From Actinomadura livida (GTDB lineage: Bacteria > Actinomycetota > Actinomycetes > Streptosporangiales > Streptosporangiaceae), in NCBI RefSeq assembly GCF_014648675.1, contig NZ_BMRO01000007.1, positions 13,011-77,010 of the forward strand: a DNA stretch of 64,000 nucleotides, read 5' to 3'. The translations under genes were made by a program, and so were the position numbers. How positions within the stretch are numbered: position 1 is the first letter of the stretch; every line of letters starts with the position of its first letter. The notes under the pieces were generated by a model. It made no database searches. It had not been told where the DNA came from and saw only the letters and a list, made by a program, of their open reading frames with translations. This document shows, one piece after another, positions 33,881 to 42,476 of this stretch.

Positions 33881-35650
33881 ATGGGGATGACGGAAGACAA
33901 CCGCGGGCCGGTCAGGGCACCGGCGGAGGACGACGGCCTCGTCCCCGGCCAGGAACCTGAGCGGCGGGAGGCGGCGGCTCCGCCCGAGACGGTGACCGAC
34001 CGGGAGATCCCCCAGGAGCAGCCTGCGGACGACCCCGAACCCGAGGCGCGCTCCGAGACCGGTGCCGCCGAGGGCGCAACCGACGACGCCGACGAGCCCG
34101 AGTCCGGCGACCGCCTCGTGGCGGGCGGGTTCGCGCCGCCGGACTCGTCGTTCGGGCCCCCGGACACCAGCGAGGACGTCCTGTCCCGGCCCGGACCGGC
34201 CGCCGACATGGGGCCGCAGGAGGTGCCGCTGCAGGACGCGTCGCCGAGCGACATGCCGCAGCCCCCGCCGCCGGTCCAGCTCGGCAAGCCCGTCGCGGAC
34301 GAGGACCGCCCGCGCCCGGGGTTCGTGCCCCACCACCATGACCCGCGGGCCGCCCAGCACGGGCAGCAGCCCTACGGCGGCTGGCCGCACCAGAACCCGC
34401 AGGGCCCGCCGCCCGCGCCCATGGGCCCGCCGCCCGCGCCGATGGGCCCGCCGCCCGGCGGCGGCCCCCGCCCCATGGCCGGCTACGGGACACCGCCCGG
34501 CGGCGGCCCGAACTGGGCGCCGGTCCCCGCCCCGCCGTCCTCCTCGCGGAGCGGCCCGGGCCTCGGGCTCCTCGCCGTCATCGCGGTGATCGTCGCGCTG
34601 GTGGCCGGGGCGCTCGGCGCCGGGATCGGCGTCGTCGCCACCGGCGGCGACGACGGCGGCTCGATCAGCCTCGGGGGCGGCAACGGCAGCAGCGGCGGCG
34701 AGGTGCAGGCCCGCCCGCCGGACTCCGTCGCCGGTGTGGCGCAGCGCGTCCTGCCGAGCGTCGTGATGATCCGCGTGGAGTCGTCGCAGGGCGAGGTCGG
34801 CGGCACCGGCTTCATCGTCAACGGCGGCTACATCATCACGAACAACCACGTCGTCGCCGGCGCCGGCGGCAGCGCGATCGAGATCGTCTTCAACGACAAG
34901 AAGACGCTGCCCGCCACCGTCAAGGGCGCCGACCCCAGCTCGGACGTCGCCGTCCTCCAGCCGGAGGGCGCGCACTCGCTGCCCGCGCTCACCGTCGGCG
35001 ACTCCAGCAAGATCGCCGTCGGCGACCCGGTGATCGCGATCGGCTCACCGCTCGGCCTCCAGGGCTCGGTCACCACCGGCATCGTCAGCTCGCTGAACCG
35101 CGCCGTGCCCACCCGCGGCGAAGGCGGCGACGCGTCCTTCCTCAACGCCATCCAGACGGACGCGGCGATCAACCCGGGCAACTCCGGCGGACCGCTCGTG
35201 GACGCCAAGGGCCGCGTGATCGGCATCAACACCGCCATCGCCACCCTCGGCGGCGGATCGGGCCTCGGCGAGCAGCAGAGCGGCAGCATCGGCCTCGGCT
35301 TCGCGATCCCCATCAACCAGGGCAAGCGGGTCGCCGAGGAGATCATCCGCACCGGCAGCGTCCGGCAGGCCAAGCTCGGCGTCCTCCCCGACCCCCGCTA
35401 CCAGGAGGGCGGCGCGCGGATCATGCCGGAGGCCGTCAACGGGCAGGAGCCGGTGACCCGGAACGGCCCCGCCGACAAGGCCGGTCTCAAGCCCGGCGAC
35501 GTGATCACCCGCATCGACGACAAGCCCATCGAGGACGCCACCGACCTCATCGCGCAGATCCGCAGCCGCGCCCCCGGCGACCGCATCACGGTCACCTACC
35601 AGCGCGACGGCCGGGAAAGCACCGTCGAGGTCACCCTGGGCTCCGACTAG
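33881..35650 (+). CDS. htrA: HtrA-family serine protease with PDZ domain, membrane-anchored
   Basis: 589 residues; ATG 33881 or, with better spacing to AGGAG, ATG 33887. The first about 225 residues are acidic then Pro/Gly-rich (repeats of PPPAPMG), cytoplasmic and disordered. One membrane helix follows (LGLLAVIAVIVALVAGALGAGIG). The protease triad is in NNHVVAG, SSDVAVL and NPGNSGGPL, and a PDZ domain ends the protein (GLKPGDVITRIDDKPIEDA). It degrades or refolds damaged envelope proteins and, in mycobacteria, is tied to SigE/RseA control. A hairpin follows. Confidence 0.92.
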   Translation: MGMTEDNRGPVRAPAEDDGLVPGQEPERREAAAPPETVTDREIPQEQPADDPEPEARSETGAAEGATDDADEPESGDRLVAGGFAPPDSSFGPPDTSEDVLSRPGPAADMGPQEVPLQDASPSDMPQPPPPVQLGKPVADEDRPRPGFVPHHHDPRAAQHGQQPYGGWPHQNPQGPPPAPMGPPPAPMGPPPGGGPRPMAGYGTPPGGGPNWAPVPAPPSSSRSGPGLGLLAVIAVIVALVAGALGAGIGVVATGGDDGGSISLGGGNGSSGGEVQARPPDSVAGVAQRVLPSVVMIRVESSQGEVGGTGFIVNGGYIITNNHVVAGAGGSAIEIVFNDKKTLPATVKGADPSSDVAVLQPEGAHSLPALTVGDSSKIAVGDPVIAIGSPLGLQGSVTTGIVSSLNRAVPTRGEGGDASFLNAIQTDAAINPGNSGGPLVDAKGRVIGINTAIATLGGGSGLGEQQSGSIGLGFAIPINQGKRVAEEIIRTGSVRQAKLGVLPDPRYQEGGARIMPEAVNGQEPVTRNGPADKAGLKPGDVITRIDDKPIEDATDLIAQIRSRAPGDRITVTYQRDGRESTVEVTLGSD

Positions 35651-35664
35651 GCAAAACCGAACGG

Positions 35665-35691
35665 TTCCCCGGCCGGCCACGCGCCGGGGAA
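35665..35691 (+). terminator. Hairpin after htrA
   Basis: TTCCCCGGC (35665-35673) pairs perfectly with GCCGGGGAA (35683-35691) around a nine-base loop. It begins 15 bases after the htrA stop, before tatB. It probably ends or attenuates the sigE-htrA transcript; a TACGCT box at about 35724 can then serve tatB. Confidence 0.55.
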
Positions 35692-35781
35692 ATGCCGGGG
35701 GTCCGGTTCGTCCGGGCTCGGGATACGCTTGGGGGGCCGGTCCGCCGCAGGGCCGGTCCCCTTCGCTGCATGGAGGACGGG

Positions 35782-36135
35782 TTGTTCGACGTCGGAGTCG
35801 GTGAGATGGCGATGCTCGCCGTGCTCGCCCTGGTCATCTTCGGGGACAAACTGCCTCAGGTCGCCGGCCAGGCCGGCCGCATGCTGCGCCAGTTCCGCCA
35901 GATGGCCAACAACGCCAAGGCGGACCTGCAGGAGGGCCTCGGCCCCGAGTTCAAAGACTTCGACATCAACGACCTCAACCCGAAGACGTTCGTCCGCAAA
36001 CACCTCCTGGAGGACGACGACACCCCCCTGAACAGCAAGGGCGGAGTCTTCGACGACGAACTCTCCTACGCCAAGGCCCCCGACGACCGCCTCGACCACG
36101 GCGAACGCCCGCCGTTCGACGTCGAGGCTACATAG
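35782..36135 (+). CDS. tatB: Sec-independent protein translocase subunit TatB
   Basis: 117 residues from the TTG at 35782, selected because GGAGG is five bases upstream and the protein then starts MFDVGVGEMAMLAV, like other TatB proteins; ATG 35770 is a weaker alternative. One membrane helix (about residues 6-22), the conserved Gly-Asp/Lys turn IFGDKLPQ and an amphipathic helix (AGRMLRQFRQMANNAKADL) are clear. TatB and TatC form the receptor for twin-Arg signals, such as that of the PhoX-type protein in this window. Located after htrA as in mycobacteria. Confidence 0.9.
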   Translation: MFDVGVGEMAMLAVLALVIFGDKLPQVAGQAGRMLRQFRQMANNAKADLQEGLGPEFKDFDINDLNPKTFVRKHLLEDDDTPLNSKGGVFDDELSYAKAPDDRLDHGERPPFDVEAT

Positions 36136-36154
36136 TTGGGGGGCGACCCCCCAA
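36136..36154 (+). terminator. Terminator-like hairpin after tatB
   Basis: Perfect 8-bp stem TTGGGGGG with a CGA loop and CCCCCCAA, directly after the tatB stop codon. Likely ends rightward transcription. Confidence 0.6.
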
Positions 36155-36407
36155 TCCCCCCGTCACGAGCCGGTCGATCCTCACGCCACCTGTGCGGTCT
36201 GTCTTGACCGTGCGGGGCGTGCGGGTGTCGCTGCGGTCGCCCGGCTCGGCGGGTCGTGCGACTTCCGCTCGCTGCACTCGCTCCAGCCGCACGACCCGTG
36301 GGTGATCATGCACGTCGGACCCCACCTGCGGGTCCACTCCAAGTCCCTCACACACGCGGGCAGCCACGCGTGTCGTCAGCATTGCCAGACGTGGGTGCCC
36401 GCGTGTT

Positions 36408-36431
36408 GCCCAGGGGGTCGCCCCCCTGGGC
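36408..36431 (-). terminator. Terminator-like hairpin after mrp
   Basis: Perfect 10-bp stem GCCCAGGGGG with a TCGC loop and CCCCCTGGGC, nine bases past the stop of the leftward mrp gene. It should end the mrp transcript and may also stop read-through from tatB. Confidence 0.65.
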
Positions 36432-36439
36432 TGGCAGAG

Positions 36440-37579
36440 TTACCTCTTCTTGGGGGAGATGCCTAGGGACATGCCTGCTAGGCCTCGGCTTCGGCCTGCC
36501 AGGGTGTCGGCGATTGTGCGGAGTTCCTTGGCTGCGCCGGCATCCGGGTCGGAGAGGACCAGGGGGTCGCCCTGGTCGCTGCCCTCGCGGAGGCGGGGGT
36601 CTATCTGGACCTGGCCGAGGAGGGGGACGCGGGTGCCCAGGGTCTTCGTCAGGGCGTCCGCCACCGTCTGGCCGCCGCCCTCGCCGAAGATGTACTGGCG
36701 CTCGCCGCAGTGCGGGCAGGACAGGTACGACATGTTCTCGATGACGCCGACGACCTGCTGGTGGGTCTGGGCGGCGATCGCGCCGGCGCGTTCGGCGACC
36801 TCCGCGGCCGCCTGCTGCGGGGTGGTGACGACGAGGATCTCCGCGGACGGCAGCAGCTGCGCGACGGAGATCGCGATGTCGCCGGTGCCGGGCGGGAGGT
36901 CCATCAGGAGGATGTCGAGGTCGCCCCAGTAGACGTCCGCGAGGAACTGCTGGAGGGCGCGGTGCAGCATCGGGCCGCGCCACACGACCGGCTGGTTCCC
37001 GGCGGTGAACATGCCCACCGAGATGACCTTCACGCCGTGCGACGACGGCGGCATGATCATGTCCTGGACCTTGGTGGGCGAGGTCTCGACGCCGAGCATG
37101 CGCGGGACGGAGTGGCCGTAGATGTCGGCGTCCACGACGCCGACCTTGCGGCCCTGCGCGGCGAGCGCGGCGGCCAGGTTGACCGTCACCGACGACTTGC
37201 CGACGCCGCCCTTGCCGCTCGCGACCGCGTAGACCTTGGTCAGCGAGCCGGGCCGGGCGAAGGGGATCTCCTTGGCGGGCTCGCCGCCGCGCAGCTTGGT
37301 CTGCAGGTCCTTGCGCTGCTCCTCGCTCATCACGTCGAGCTCGACGTGCACCGAGGCGACGCCTTCGAGTTTGGAGACGGCCTCCGTGACGTTCTTGGTG
37401 ATGGTGTCCTTCATCGGACATCCGGCCACGGTCAGGTAGATGCCGACGCGGACGGCGCCGTCCGCGCCGATGTCGACGCTCTTGACCATGTCGAGCTCGG
37501 TGATGGGCTTGCGGATCTCAGGATCGTTCACGGTTGCAAGCGCCGCGGTCACCTGCTCGGTCGTCAACTGGGAGGCCAT
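36440..37579 (-). CDS. mrp: Mrp/NBP35 family Fe-S cluster carrier ATPase
   Basis: 379 residues. An N-terminal DUF59/MIP18-like domain (about 1-90, LATVNDPEIRKPITELDMV, GCPMKD) is fused to a P-loop ATPase with the deviant Walker A GKGGVGKSS, switch I DADIYGHSVPRMLG and the cluster-binding CPHCG late in the protein. It loads or transfers [4Fe4S] clusters to apo-proteins. Convergent with tatB and divergent from the MarR gene, as in related genomes. Confidence 0.93.
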   Translation of the reverse strand: MASQLTTEQVTAALATVNDPEIRKPITELDMVKSVDIGADGAVRVGIYLTVAGCPMKDTITKNVTEAVSKLEGVASVHVELDVMSEEQRKDLQTKLRGGEPAKEIPFARPGSLTKVYAVASGKGGVGKSSVTVNLAAALAAQGRKVGVVDADIYGHSVPRMLGVETSPTKVQDMIMPPSSHGVKVISVGMFTAGNQPVVWRGPMLHRALQQFLADVYWGDLDILLMDLPPGTGDIAISVAQLLPSAEILVVTTPQQAAAEVAERAGAIAAQTHQQVVGVIENMSYLSCPHCGERQYIFGEGGGQTVADALTKTLGTRVPLLGQVQIDPRLREGSDQGDPLVLSDPDAGAAKELRTIADTLAGRSRGLAGMSLGISPKKR

Positions 37580-37664
37580 GGGTCCATGGTACGAACCCGA
37601 AGCAAAACCGAGGTATCCGGGTGGCCGTCCTCACAGTCCCCGCGCGCCGCCGTAACATCGGTGC

Positions 37665-38099
37665 GTGACCACCAGCACCGTCTCGTCCGCCGAATTGCTC
37701 GTCTGGCGCACGATGCTCCGAGCCCAGGCGCGGATCTCCCGCCGTGTGCAAGCCGATCTGCTGGCCCGCCACGACCTCGCGGTCGGCTCCTATGAGGTGC
37801 TCATGCACCTCGGCGAGGCCGGGCGGCTCCGCATGAACGACCTCGCCGACCGCGTCCTGCTGTCCCGCAGCGGCCTGACCCGGCTCGTCGACCGGCTGGA
37901 GCGGGAGGGGCTGGTCACCCGGCAGACGTGCCCGAGCGACGCGCGCGGCCTGTACGCGGACCTGACGGCCGCCGGGCGGGCCAGGCTCGACGAGGCCACC
38001 CCCACCTACCGGCAGGGCGTCCGGGACTACGTGCTGAGCCGCCTGGACGAGCCCGATCTGCGCGCCCTGCAGGAGATCCTGGCCAAGCTCGCCGACTAG
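37665..38099 (+). CDS. MarR family transcriptional regulator
   Basis: 144 residues, GTG start. A TAACAT box at 37653-37658, six bases before it, suggests leaderless translation. The winged helix is LRMNDLADRVLLSRSGLTRLVDRLEREGLVTRQTCPSDARGLYADLTAAGRA. No obvious operator repeats were found. Its 3' end shares the four bases CTAG with the stop of the convergent DUF1003 gene, so both stop codons come from the same palindrome. Targets unknown; the divergent mrp gene is one possibility. Confidence 0.88.
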   Translation: MTTSTVSSAELLVWRTMLRAQARISRRVQADLLARHDLAVGSYEVLMHLGEAGRLRMNDLADRVLLSRSGLTRLVDRLEREGLVTRQTCPSDARGLYADLTAAGRARLDEATPTYRQGVRDYVLSRLDEPDLRALQEILAKLAD

Positions 38100-38584
38100 G
38101 CGGCGCTGTCCTTGGCGTCCAGCTCCTTCATGACCTGCTGGAGTTCCGAGCGCAGGAAATCGCGGGTGACGACCTCGCTCAGCGCCACCCGCAGCCCGGC
38201 GATCTCCCGCGTCAGGTACTCGGTGTCGGCGATGGTGCGCTCGCTGCGCGACCGGTCCTGCTCGTACTGGACGCGGTCCCGGTCGTCCTGCCGGTTCTGC
38301 GCGAGCAGGATCAGCGGCGCCGCGTAGGACGCCTGGATCGACAGGATCAGCGTCAGGAAGATGAACGGGTACGGGTCGAACCGCAGGGACGAGGGCGCGA
38401 GCATGTTCCACGCCATCCACACCATGATGAACACGGTCAGGTAGACGAGGAACCTGGCCGTCCCGAGGAACCGCGCGATCCGCTCGGACAGCCGCCCGAA
38501 GGACTCCGGATCGTAGTGCGGCACGAAGGTCCGGCGGATCTCCCGCGGCTGGTCCAGGCGGGCGGTCATCTGGCGTGTCGTCAT
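38096..38584 (-). CDS. DUF1003 membrane protein
   Basis: 162 residues from ATG 38582-38584, overlapping the stop of the upstream MgtE-like gene (TGATG). Two membrane helices lie at about residues 47-66 and 74-95 (FLVYLTVFIMVWMAWNML and FIFLTLILSIQASYAAPLILLAQNRQ), with FDPYPF between them; this and the coiled C-terminus (RTIADTEYLTREIAGLRVALSEV) define the family. In many actinobacteria it follows the CBS/MgtE-like gene as here, suggesting a shared ion-related role. Function unknown. Confidence 0.88.
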   Translation of the reverse strand: MTTRQMTARLDQPREIRRTFVPHYDPESFGRLSERIARFLGTARFLVYLTVFIMVWMAWNMLAPSSLRFDPYPFIFLTLILSIQASYAAPLILLAQNRQDDRDRVQYEQDRSRSERTIADTEYLTREIAGLRVALSEVVTRDFLRSELQQVMKELDAKDSAA

Positions 38585-39900
38585 CACATCTTCCCCCGGA
38601 GAGCCTCTTCCTCGGGATCCGCCGACTCCTCCGCGCCGGCGTCCATCAGCGACTCGCGCCAGTCCAGCGGCAGCAGATGGTCGAGGACGTCGTCGATGGT
38701 CACCGCGCCGAGCAGGTGGCCGTTCTCGTCCACGACGGCGCCCGCGACGAGGTTGTAGGTGGCAAGGAACATCGCGACGGCCTCCAGCGACATGGTGGGC
38801 CGCAGCTGGTCGAGCTCGGTGTCCACGATCCCGGCGACGAGCGTCGGCGGCGGCTCCCGGAGGAGCTTCTGGAAGTGGACCGTCCCCAGGTACTGCCCGG
38901 TCGGCGTCGCGGTCGGCGGCCGGCACACGTACACCTGCGCGGCCAGCGCCGGGTTCAGGTCGGGCCGCCGGATCAGCGCGAGCGCCTCGGCGACCGTCGC
39001 GTCCGGCGCGACGATCACCGGGTCGGTCGTCATCAGGCCGCCGGCCGAGTAGTCCTCGTAGGTCAGCAGCCGCCGGACGGGCGCGGCCTCCCGCGGCTCC
39101 ATCAGCGTCAGCAGCTGCTCCCGCTGCTCGGTCGGCAGGTCCCCGAGCAGGTCGGCGGCGTCGTCGGGGCCCATGGCCTCCAGGACGCGGGCGGCCCGGT
39201 TCACGCCGAGCTTGCCGAGGATCTCGATCTGGTCGTCCTCGGGCAGCTCCTCCAGGACGTCCGCGAGCCGCTCGTCGTCGAGCGCCAAGGCGACCTCGGT
39301 CCGCCGCTTCTCCGGCAGCTCGTGGACGACGTTCGCCAGGTCGGCGGGCTTCATCCCCTCGAACGCGGCGATCAGCGCCGCGGCGCCCTGCCCGTGCTCG
39401 ACGGCGGAGAAGCCCTCCACGGCGTCCCAGTCCACCACGATGGTCTCGCCGCGCTTGCGGAGCCCGCGGCCCCTCCTCCGCCGGACGGCCACCTTGCCGA
39501 TGATCCAGTCCCTGGTGCGGGTCGGCTCCATCGCGACGTCGACGACCGAGACGGGGTCGCCGCCGTCCCGGTACCGGACCGTGCGGTCCAGCAGCTCGGC
39601 GATGACCAGCGTCTCCGACTCGCGCTTGCTGAACCGCCGCACGTTCAGCCGCCCGTCGAACACGACCGCGTCCGCCTCGATGACCGTCACCCGCGTGATC
39701 GGCAGGAACACGGTCCGCCGCGAGGCGACCTCCACCACCAGGCCCAGCACCCGCGGCGGGCTCGGTGCGAGCCGCAGCGCCACCACCACGTCCCGGACCC
39801 TGCCGACCTGGTCACCGGCCGGGTCGAACACCGCGACGCCCGCGAGCCGGGCGATGAAGACGCGTGATGGAGCTCCGCTCATGGCGAGGACATTACCCAT
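38584..39900 (-). CDS. MgtE N-terminal/CBS/PRC-domain protein (no transporter domain)
   Basis: 438 residues from ATG 39898-39900 with AAGGAG upstream; ATG 39880-39882 (MSGAPSRVF) is possible. Order: PRC-barrel-like region (about 10-70 and 120-160, FDPAGDQVGRVRDVVVALR), MgtE N-terminal helical domain (LANVVHELPEKRRTEVALAL ... DDAADLLGDLPTEQ), then a CBS pair (LMTTDPVIVAPDATVAEALALIR; LLGAVTIDDVLDHLLP). The five-helix Mg channel of true MgtE is absent, so it is a soluble regulatory relative. Translationally coupled to DUF1003, which supplies membrane segments. Confidence 0.85.
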   Translation of the reverse strand: MGNVLAMSGAPSRVFIARLAGVAVFDPAGDQVGRVRDVVVALRLAPSPPRVLGLVVEVASRRTVFLPITRVTVIEADAVVFDGRLNVRRFSKRESETLVIAELLDRTVRYRDGGDPVSVVDVAMEPTRTRDWIIGKVAVRRRRGRGLRKRGETIVVDWDAVEGFSAVEHGQGAAALIAAFEGMKPADLANVVHELPEKRRTEVALALDDERLADVLEELPEDDQIEILGKLGVNRAARVLEAMGPDDAADLLGDLPTEQREQLLTLMEPREAAPVRRLLTYEDYSAGGLMTTDPVIVAPDATVAEALALIRRPDLNPALAAQVYVCRPPTATPTGQYLGTVHFQKLLREPPPTLVAGIVDTELDQLRPTMSLEAVAMFLATYNLVAGAVVDENGHLLGAVTIDDVLDHLLPLDWRESLMDAGAEESADPEEEALRGKM

Positions 39901-40010
39901 GATCTCCTTCCTGATCCGGGAGCGGACGGACGTATCGGACGCCCACGGGAGGGACATCTCACGTTTCCCTGGCACGGGGGGAACGTCCCCCCGCATGAAA
40001 GGGTGGAACC

Positions 40011-40910
40011 ATGAGGGACGCGTTCGAGGACCCCTTCGAGGAACACCGCAACCTGCTGTTCGCCGTCGCGTACCGGATGCTGGGCACCGCGGCCGACGCT
40101 GAGGACGCCGTCCAGGACGCGTGGATCCGCTGGTCCTCGAAGGACCGCTCGGACGTCGCCGAACCCAAGGCGTACCTCATCCGGATCACCACCAACGTGG
40201 CGCTGGACCGGCTGCGCTCGGCGCAGGCGCGGCGCGAGACCTACGTCGGCCCGTGGCTGCCCGAGCCGATGCTGACCTCCCCGGACATCGCCGACAACGC
40301 CGAGCTCTCCGAATCGGTGTCGATGGCGATGCTCGTCGTGCTGGAGACGCTGAGCCCCCTCGAACGGGCCGTGTTCGTCCTCAAGGAGGTGTTCGGCTAC
40401 CCGTACGCGGAGATCGCCGGCGCGCTCGACCGGTCGGAGGCGTCCGTGCGGCAGCTCGGCTCCCGCGCGCGCAGGCACGTGGAGGCGCGGCGCACCCGCT
40501 TCGAGGCGGGCGGCGGCGAGCGGCGCAAGGTCACCGAGCGGTTCTTCGACGCGGTCCTCGGCGGCGACATCAACCGGCTCATGGAGGCCCTCGCCCCGGA
40601 CGTGGCGCTGTGGACGGACGGCGGCGGCAAGGTCCGGGCGGCGCGGCGCGTCATCCGCGGCGCGGAGAAGGTCGGCCGCTGGCTCACCGGGATCAACGGC
40701 CAGCCCTACGCGGGCGTCGACCCCGCCGACATGCGGGTGCGGCGCGTCCACCTCAACGGCGAACCGGCCCTCATCGTGGACGGCCCCGACGGCCCGATCA
40801 GCACCGTCACCGCCGAGGTCGACGGCGACGGCCGGGTCCGGGCCGTGCACCTGGTCGCCAACCCCGACAAGCTCCGCGCGGTGGCCGAAGGCCGCCGGCT
40901 CCCGGCGTGA
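40011..40910 (+). CDS. ECF41-family RNA polymerase sigma factor (SigJ-like)
   Basis: 299 residues. Sigma regions 2 and 4 occupy about 1-165 (LFAVAYRMLGTAADAEDAVQDAWIRW; LSPLERAVFVLKEVFGYPYAEIAGALDRSEASVRQLGSRARRHV). The three ECF41 hallmarks are all intact: WLPEP in the linker, DGGGK in the SnoaL-like C-terminal domain and NPDKL at the end. This C-terminal extension acts as a built-in modulator instead of an anti-sigma factor. No carboxymuconolactone decarboxylase or reductase partner is adjacent. Confidence 0.92.
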   Translation: MRDAFEDPFEEHRNLLFAVAYRMLGTAADAEDAVQDAWIRWSSKDRSDVAEPKAYLIRITTNVALDRLRSAQARRETYVGPWLPEPMLTSPDIADNAELSESVSMAMLVVLETLSPLERAVFVLKEVFGYPYAEIAGALDRSEASVRQLGSRARRHVEARRTRFEAGGGERRKVTERFFDAVLGGDINRLMEALAPDVALWTDGGGKVRAARRVIRGAEKVGRWLTGINGQPYAGVDPADMRVRRVHLNGEPALIVDGPDGPISTVTAEVDGDGRVRAVHLVANPDKLRAVAEGRRLPA

Positions 40911-40929
40911 CGCGCCGCCGGCCGGCGCG

Positions 40930-41433
40930 CTAGCGGTCGACCCGGCGGCGCTTGCCGCCGAAGAGGCGGGGCGGGGCGCCCGCGGTCGTCGCGGGCGTCG
41001 GGACGGGGCGGACGGCCGCGTAGTCGTCGGTGGACTCGGTGACCGGCAGCGCCGGGGTGAGCCGGATGATCCACGACTCGGTCGCCCAGCGCTCCACCTG
41101 ACCCCCGTGGGACGCCGCGTTCAGCCGGGCCTTGGCGAGCAGCGGCGCGACGGCGTCCCAGAGCTCGGTGCCCGGCTCGACCGGCTCGGCGTCGGCGACG
41201 AACGAGACCAGCCGACCGCCCTTGTCCTTGCTGCGCAGGATCACCGTGACCTGCGCGGACTCCGGAAGGCCGGGCAGCGGCTGCTCGCCCTCCCCGCCGG
41301 TCAGCACGTAGGCGGAGCCGTCGTGCCACACGTGCCAGGCCGCCCTCGGCTGCCGCAGGCCGGGGAGGTCCAGCCACAGCAGGTCCGACTTCTTGGCCGC
41401 CTCCTCGACGAGCGCCCGGTTCAGCTCAGCCAT
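40930..41433 (-). CDS. Conserved hypothetical protein, PNPOx-like split-barrel candidate
   Basis: 167 residues from ATG 41431-41433. The N-terminal ALVEEAAKKSDLLWLDLPG, then RAAWHVWHDGSAYVLTGGEGEQPLPG and VTVILRSKDKGGRLVSFVADAEPVEPGTELWDAVAPLLAKARLNA suggest a flavin/F420-binding split-barrel like pyridoxamine-phosphate oxidases, missing a clear cofactor motif. The last about 25 residues are Pro/Arg-rich. Convergent with the ECF41 gene (20 bp), divergent from the citrate-lyase-like gene. Weak upstream ribosome site. Confidence 0.6.
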   Translation of the reverse strand: MAELNRALVEEAAKKSDLLWLDLPGLRQPRAAWHVWHDGSAYVLTGGEGEQPLPGLPESAQVTVILRSKDKGGRLVSFVADAEPVEPGTELWDAVAPLLAKARLNAASHGGQVERWATESWIIRLTPALPVTESTDDYAAVRPVPTPATTAGAPPRLFGGKRRRVDR

Positions 41434-41485
41434 GCCCGTCACCCATGTCAGAAGGGTCTCACACCGATGGATAGCATCCGGGGCC

Positions 41486-42427
41486 ATGCGCTCACGTCGT
41501 ACCACGCTCGCGGTCCCCGGCAGCAACGCCCGCTTCATCGAGAAGGCGCAGGGGCTCCCCGCGGACGAGATCTTCCTCGACCTGGAGGACGCCGTCGCGC
41601 CGTCCGCGAAGGAGGACGCACGCGGGACGGTCGTGGCGGCGCTCAACGAGGGCGACTGGTCCGGCAAGACCCGGGTGGTGCGCGTCAACGACCTGGACAC
41701 CCACTGGGCGTACCGGGACGTGATCGAGGTCGTGGAGGGCGCCGGCGCCAACCTCGACGCGATCATGCTGCCGAAGGTGCGGGACGCCTCCTACGTCCAG
41801 TGGCTCGACCGGCTCCTCACCCAGATCGAGCGGGCGGCGGACCTGCCGGTGGGCCGGATCGGCATCGAGGCGCAGATCGAGGACGCCCGGGGCCTCGCCG
41901 GCATCGACGCGATCGCGGCGTCCTCGCCGCGGCTGGAGACGCTCGTCCTCGGGCCCGGCGACCTCATGGCGTCGCTCAACATGGGAACGCTCGTCGTGGG
42001 GGAGCAGCCGCCCGGCTACACCGAGGGCGACGCCTACCACTACATCCTGATGCGGATCCTGGTCGCCGCCCGCGCCAACGACCTGCAGGCCATCGACGGG
42101 CCCTACTTCAACGTGCGCGACGTGGAGGCGTTCACGCGGGTCGCGCGGCGGTCCGCGGCGCTGGGGTTCGACGGGAAGTGGGTGCTGCACCCGTCCCAGA
42201 TCGAGGCCGGGAACGCGGTGTTCTCCCCGTCCCAGGAGGACTACGACCACGCCGAGCTGATCCTCGAGGCCTACGACCACTACGTCACGGTGGAGGGCCG
42301 CGGCGCCGCCGTCCTCGGCGACGAGATGATCGACGAGGCGTCCCGGAAGATGGCCCTCGTCGTCGCCGCCAAGGGCCGCGCGGCCGGGCTGGCGCGCACG
42401 AAGCGTTTCGACCCCCGGGGGAACTGA
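41486..42427 (+). CDS. HpcH/HpaI aldolase/citrate lyase family protein (CoA-ester lyase)
   Basis: 313 residues from ATG 41486. A TAGCAT box at 41472-41477 lies eight bases before it, so the mRNA may be leaderless. CitE/malyl-CoA lyase motifs: VPGSNARFIEKAQGLPADEIFLDLEDAVAP (Mg-binding acidic loop), IEAQIEDARGL (metal Glu), LVLGPGDLMAS and FDGKWVLHPSQIEAGN. Enzymes of this fold cleave or form malyl-, methylmalyl- or citramalyl-CoA. The length and the C-terminal extension after LHPSQ fit the L-malyl-CoA/beta-methylmalyl-CoA lyase branch, but the substrate is unproved. Confidence 0.85.
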   Translation: MRSRRTTLAVPGSNARFIEKAQGLPADEIFLDLEDAVAPSAKEDARGTVVAALNEGDWSGKTRVVRVNDLDTHWAYRDVIEVVEGAGANLDAIMLPKVRDASYVQWLDRLLTQIERAADLPVGRIGIEAQIEDARGLAGIDAIAASSPRLETLVLGPGDLMASLNMGTLVVGEQPPGYTEGDAYHYILMRILVAARANDLQAIDGPYFNVRDVEAFTRVARRSAALGFDGKWVLHPSQIEAGNAVFSPSQEDYDHAELILEAYDHYVTVEGRGAAVLGDEMIDEASRKMALVVAAKGRAAGLARTKRFDPRGN

Positions 42428-42476
42428 CCGCCCGTACGATTCGTCCACGGATGGAAGGGCTTCGGGAGGGCCGAAC

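Larger units (their letters stand above)
36136..36439. other. Structured non-coding region between tatB and mrp
   Basis: 304 bp between convergent genes with no credible reading frame. It holds at least six dyads: TTGGGGGG/CCCCCCAA (36136-36154), CGGTC/GACCG (36195-36210), GGGTCGTGCG/CGCACGACCC (36251-36297, 27-nt loop), GGACCC/GGGTCC (36317-36335), ACACGCG/CGCGTGT (36352-36373) and GCCCAGGGGG/CCCCCTGGGC (36408-36431). The outer two are terminator-like for tatB and mrp; the inner ones are unexplained. Confidence 0.6.

Noticed and set aside
39957..39993. Possible ECF41-type promoter (TCTCACG ... CGTC) before the ECF41 sigma gene
   Set aside because: The -35-like box deviates from the TGTCACA consensus and the spacing (about 20 nt) is too long.
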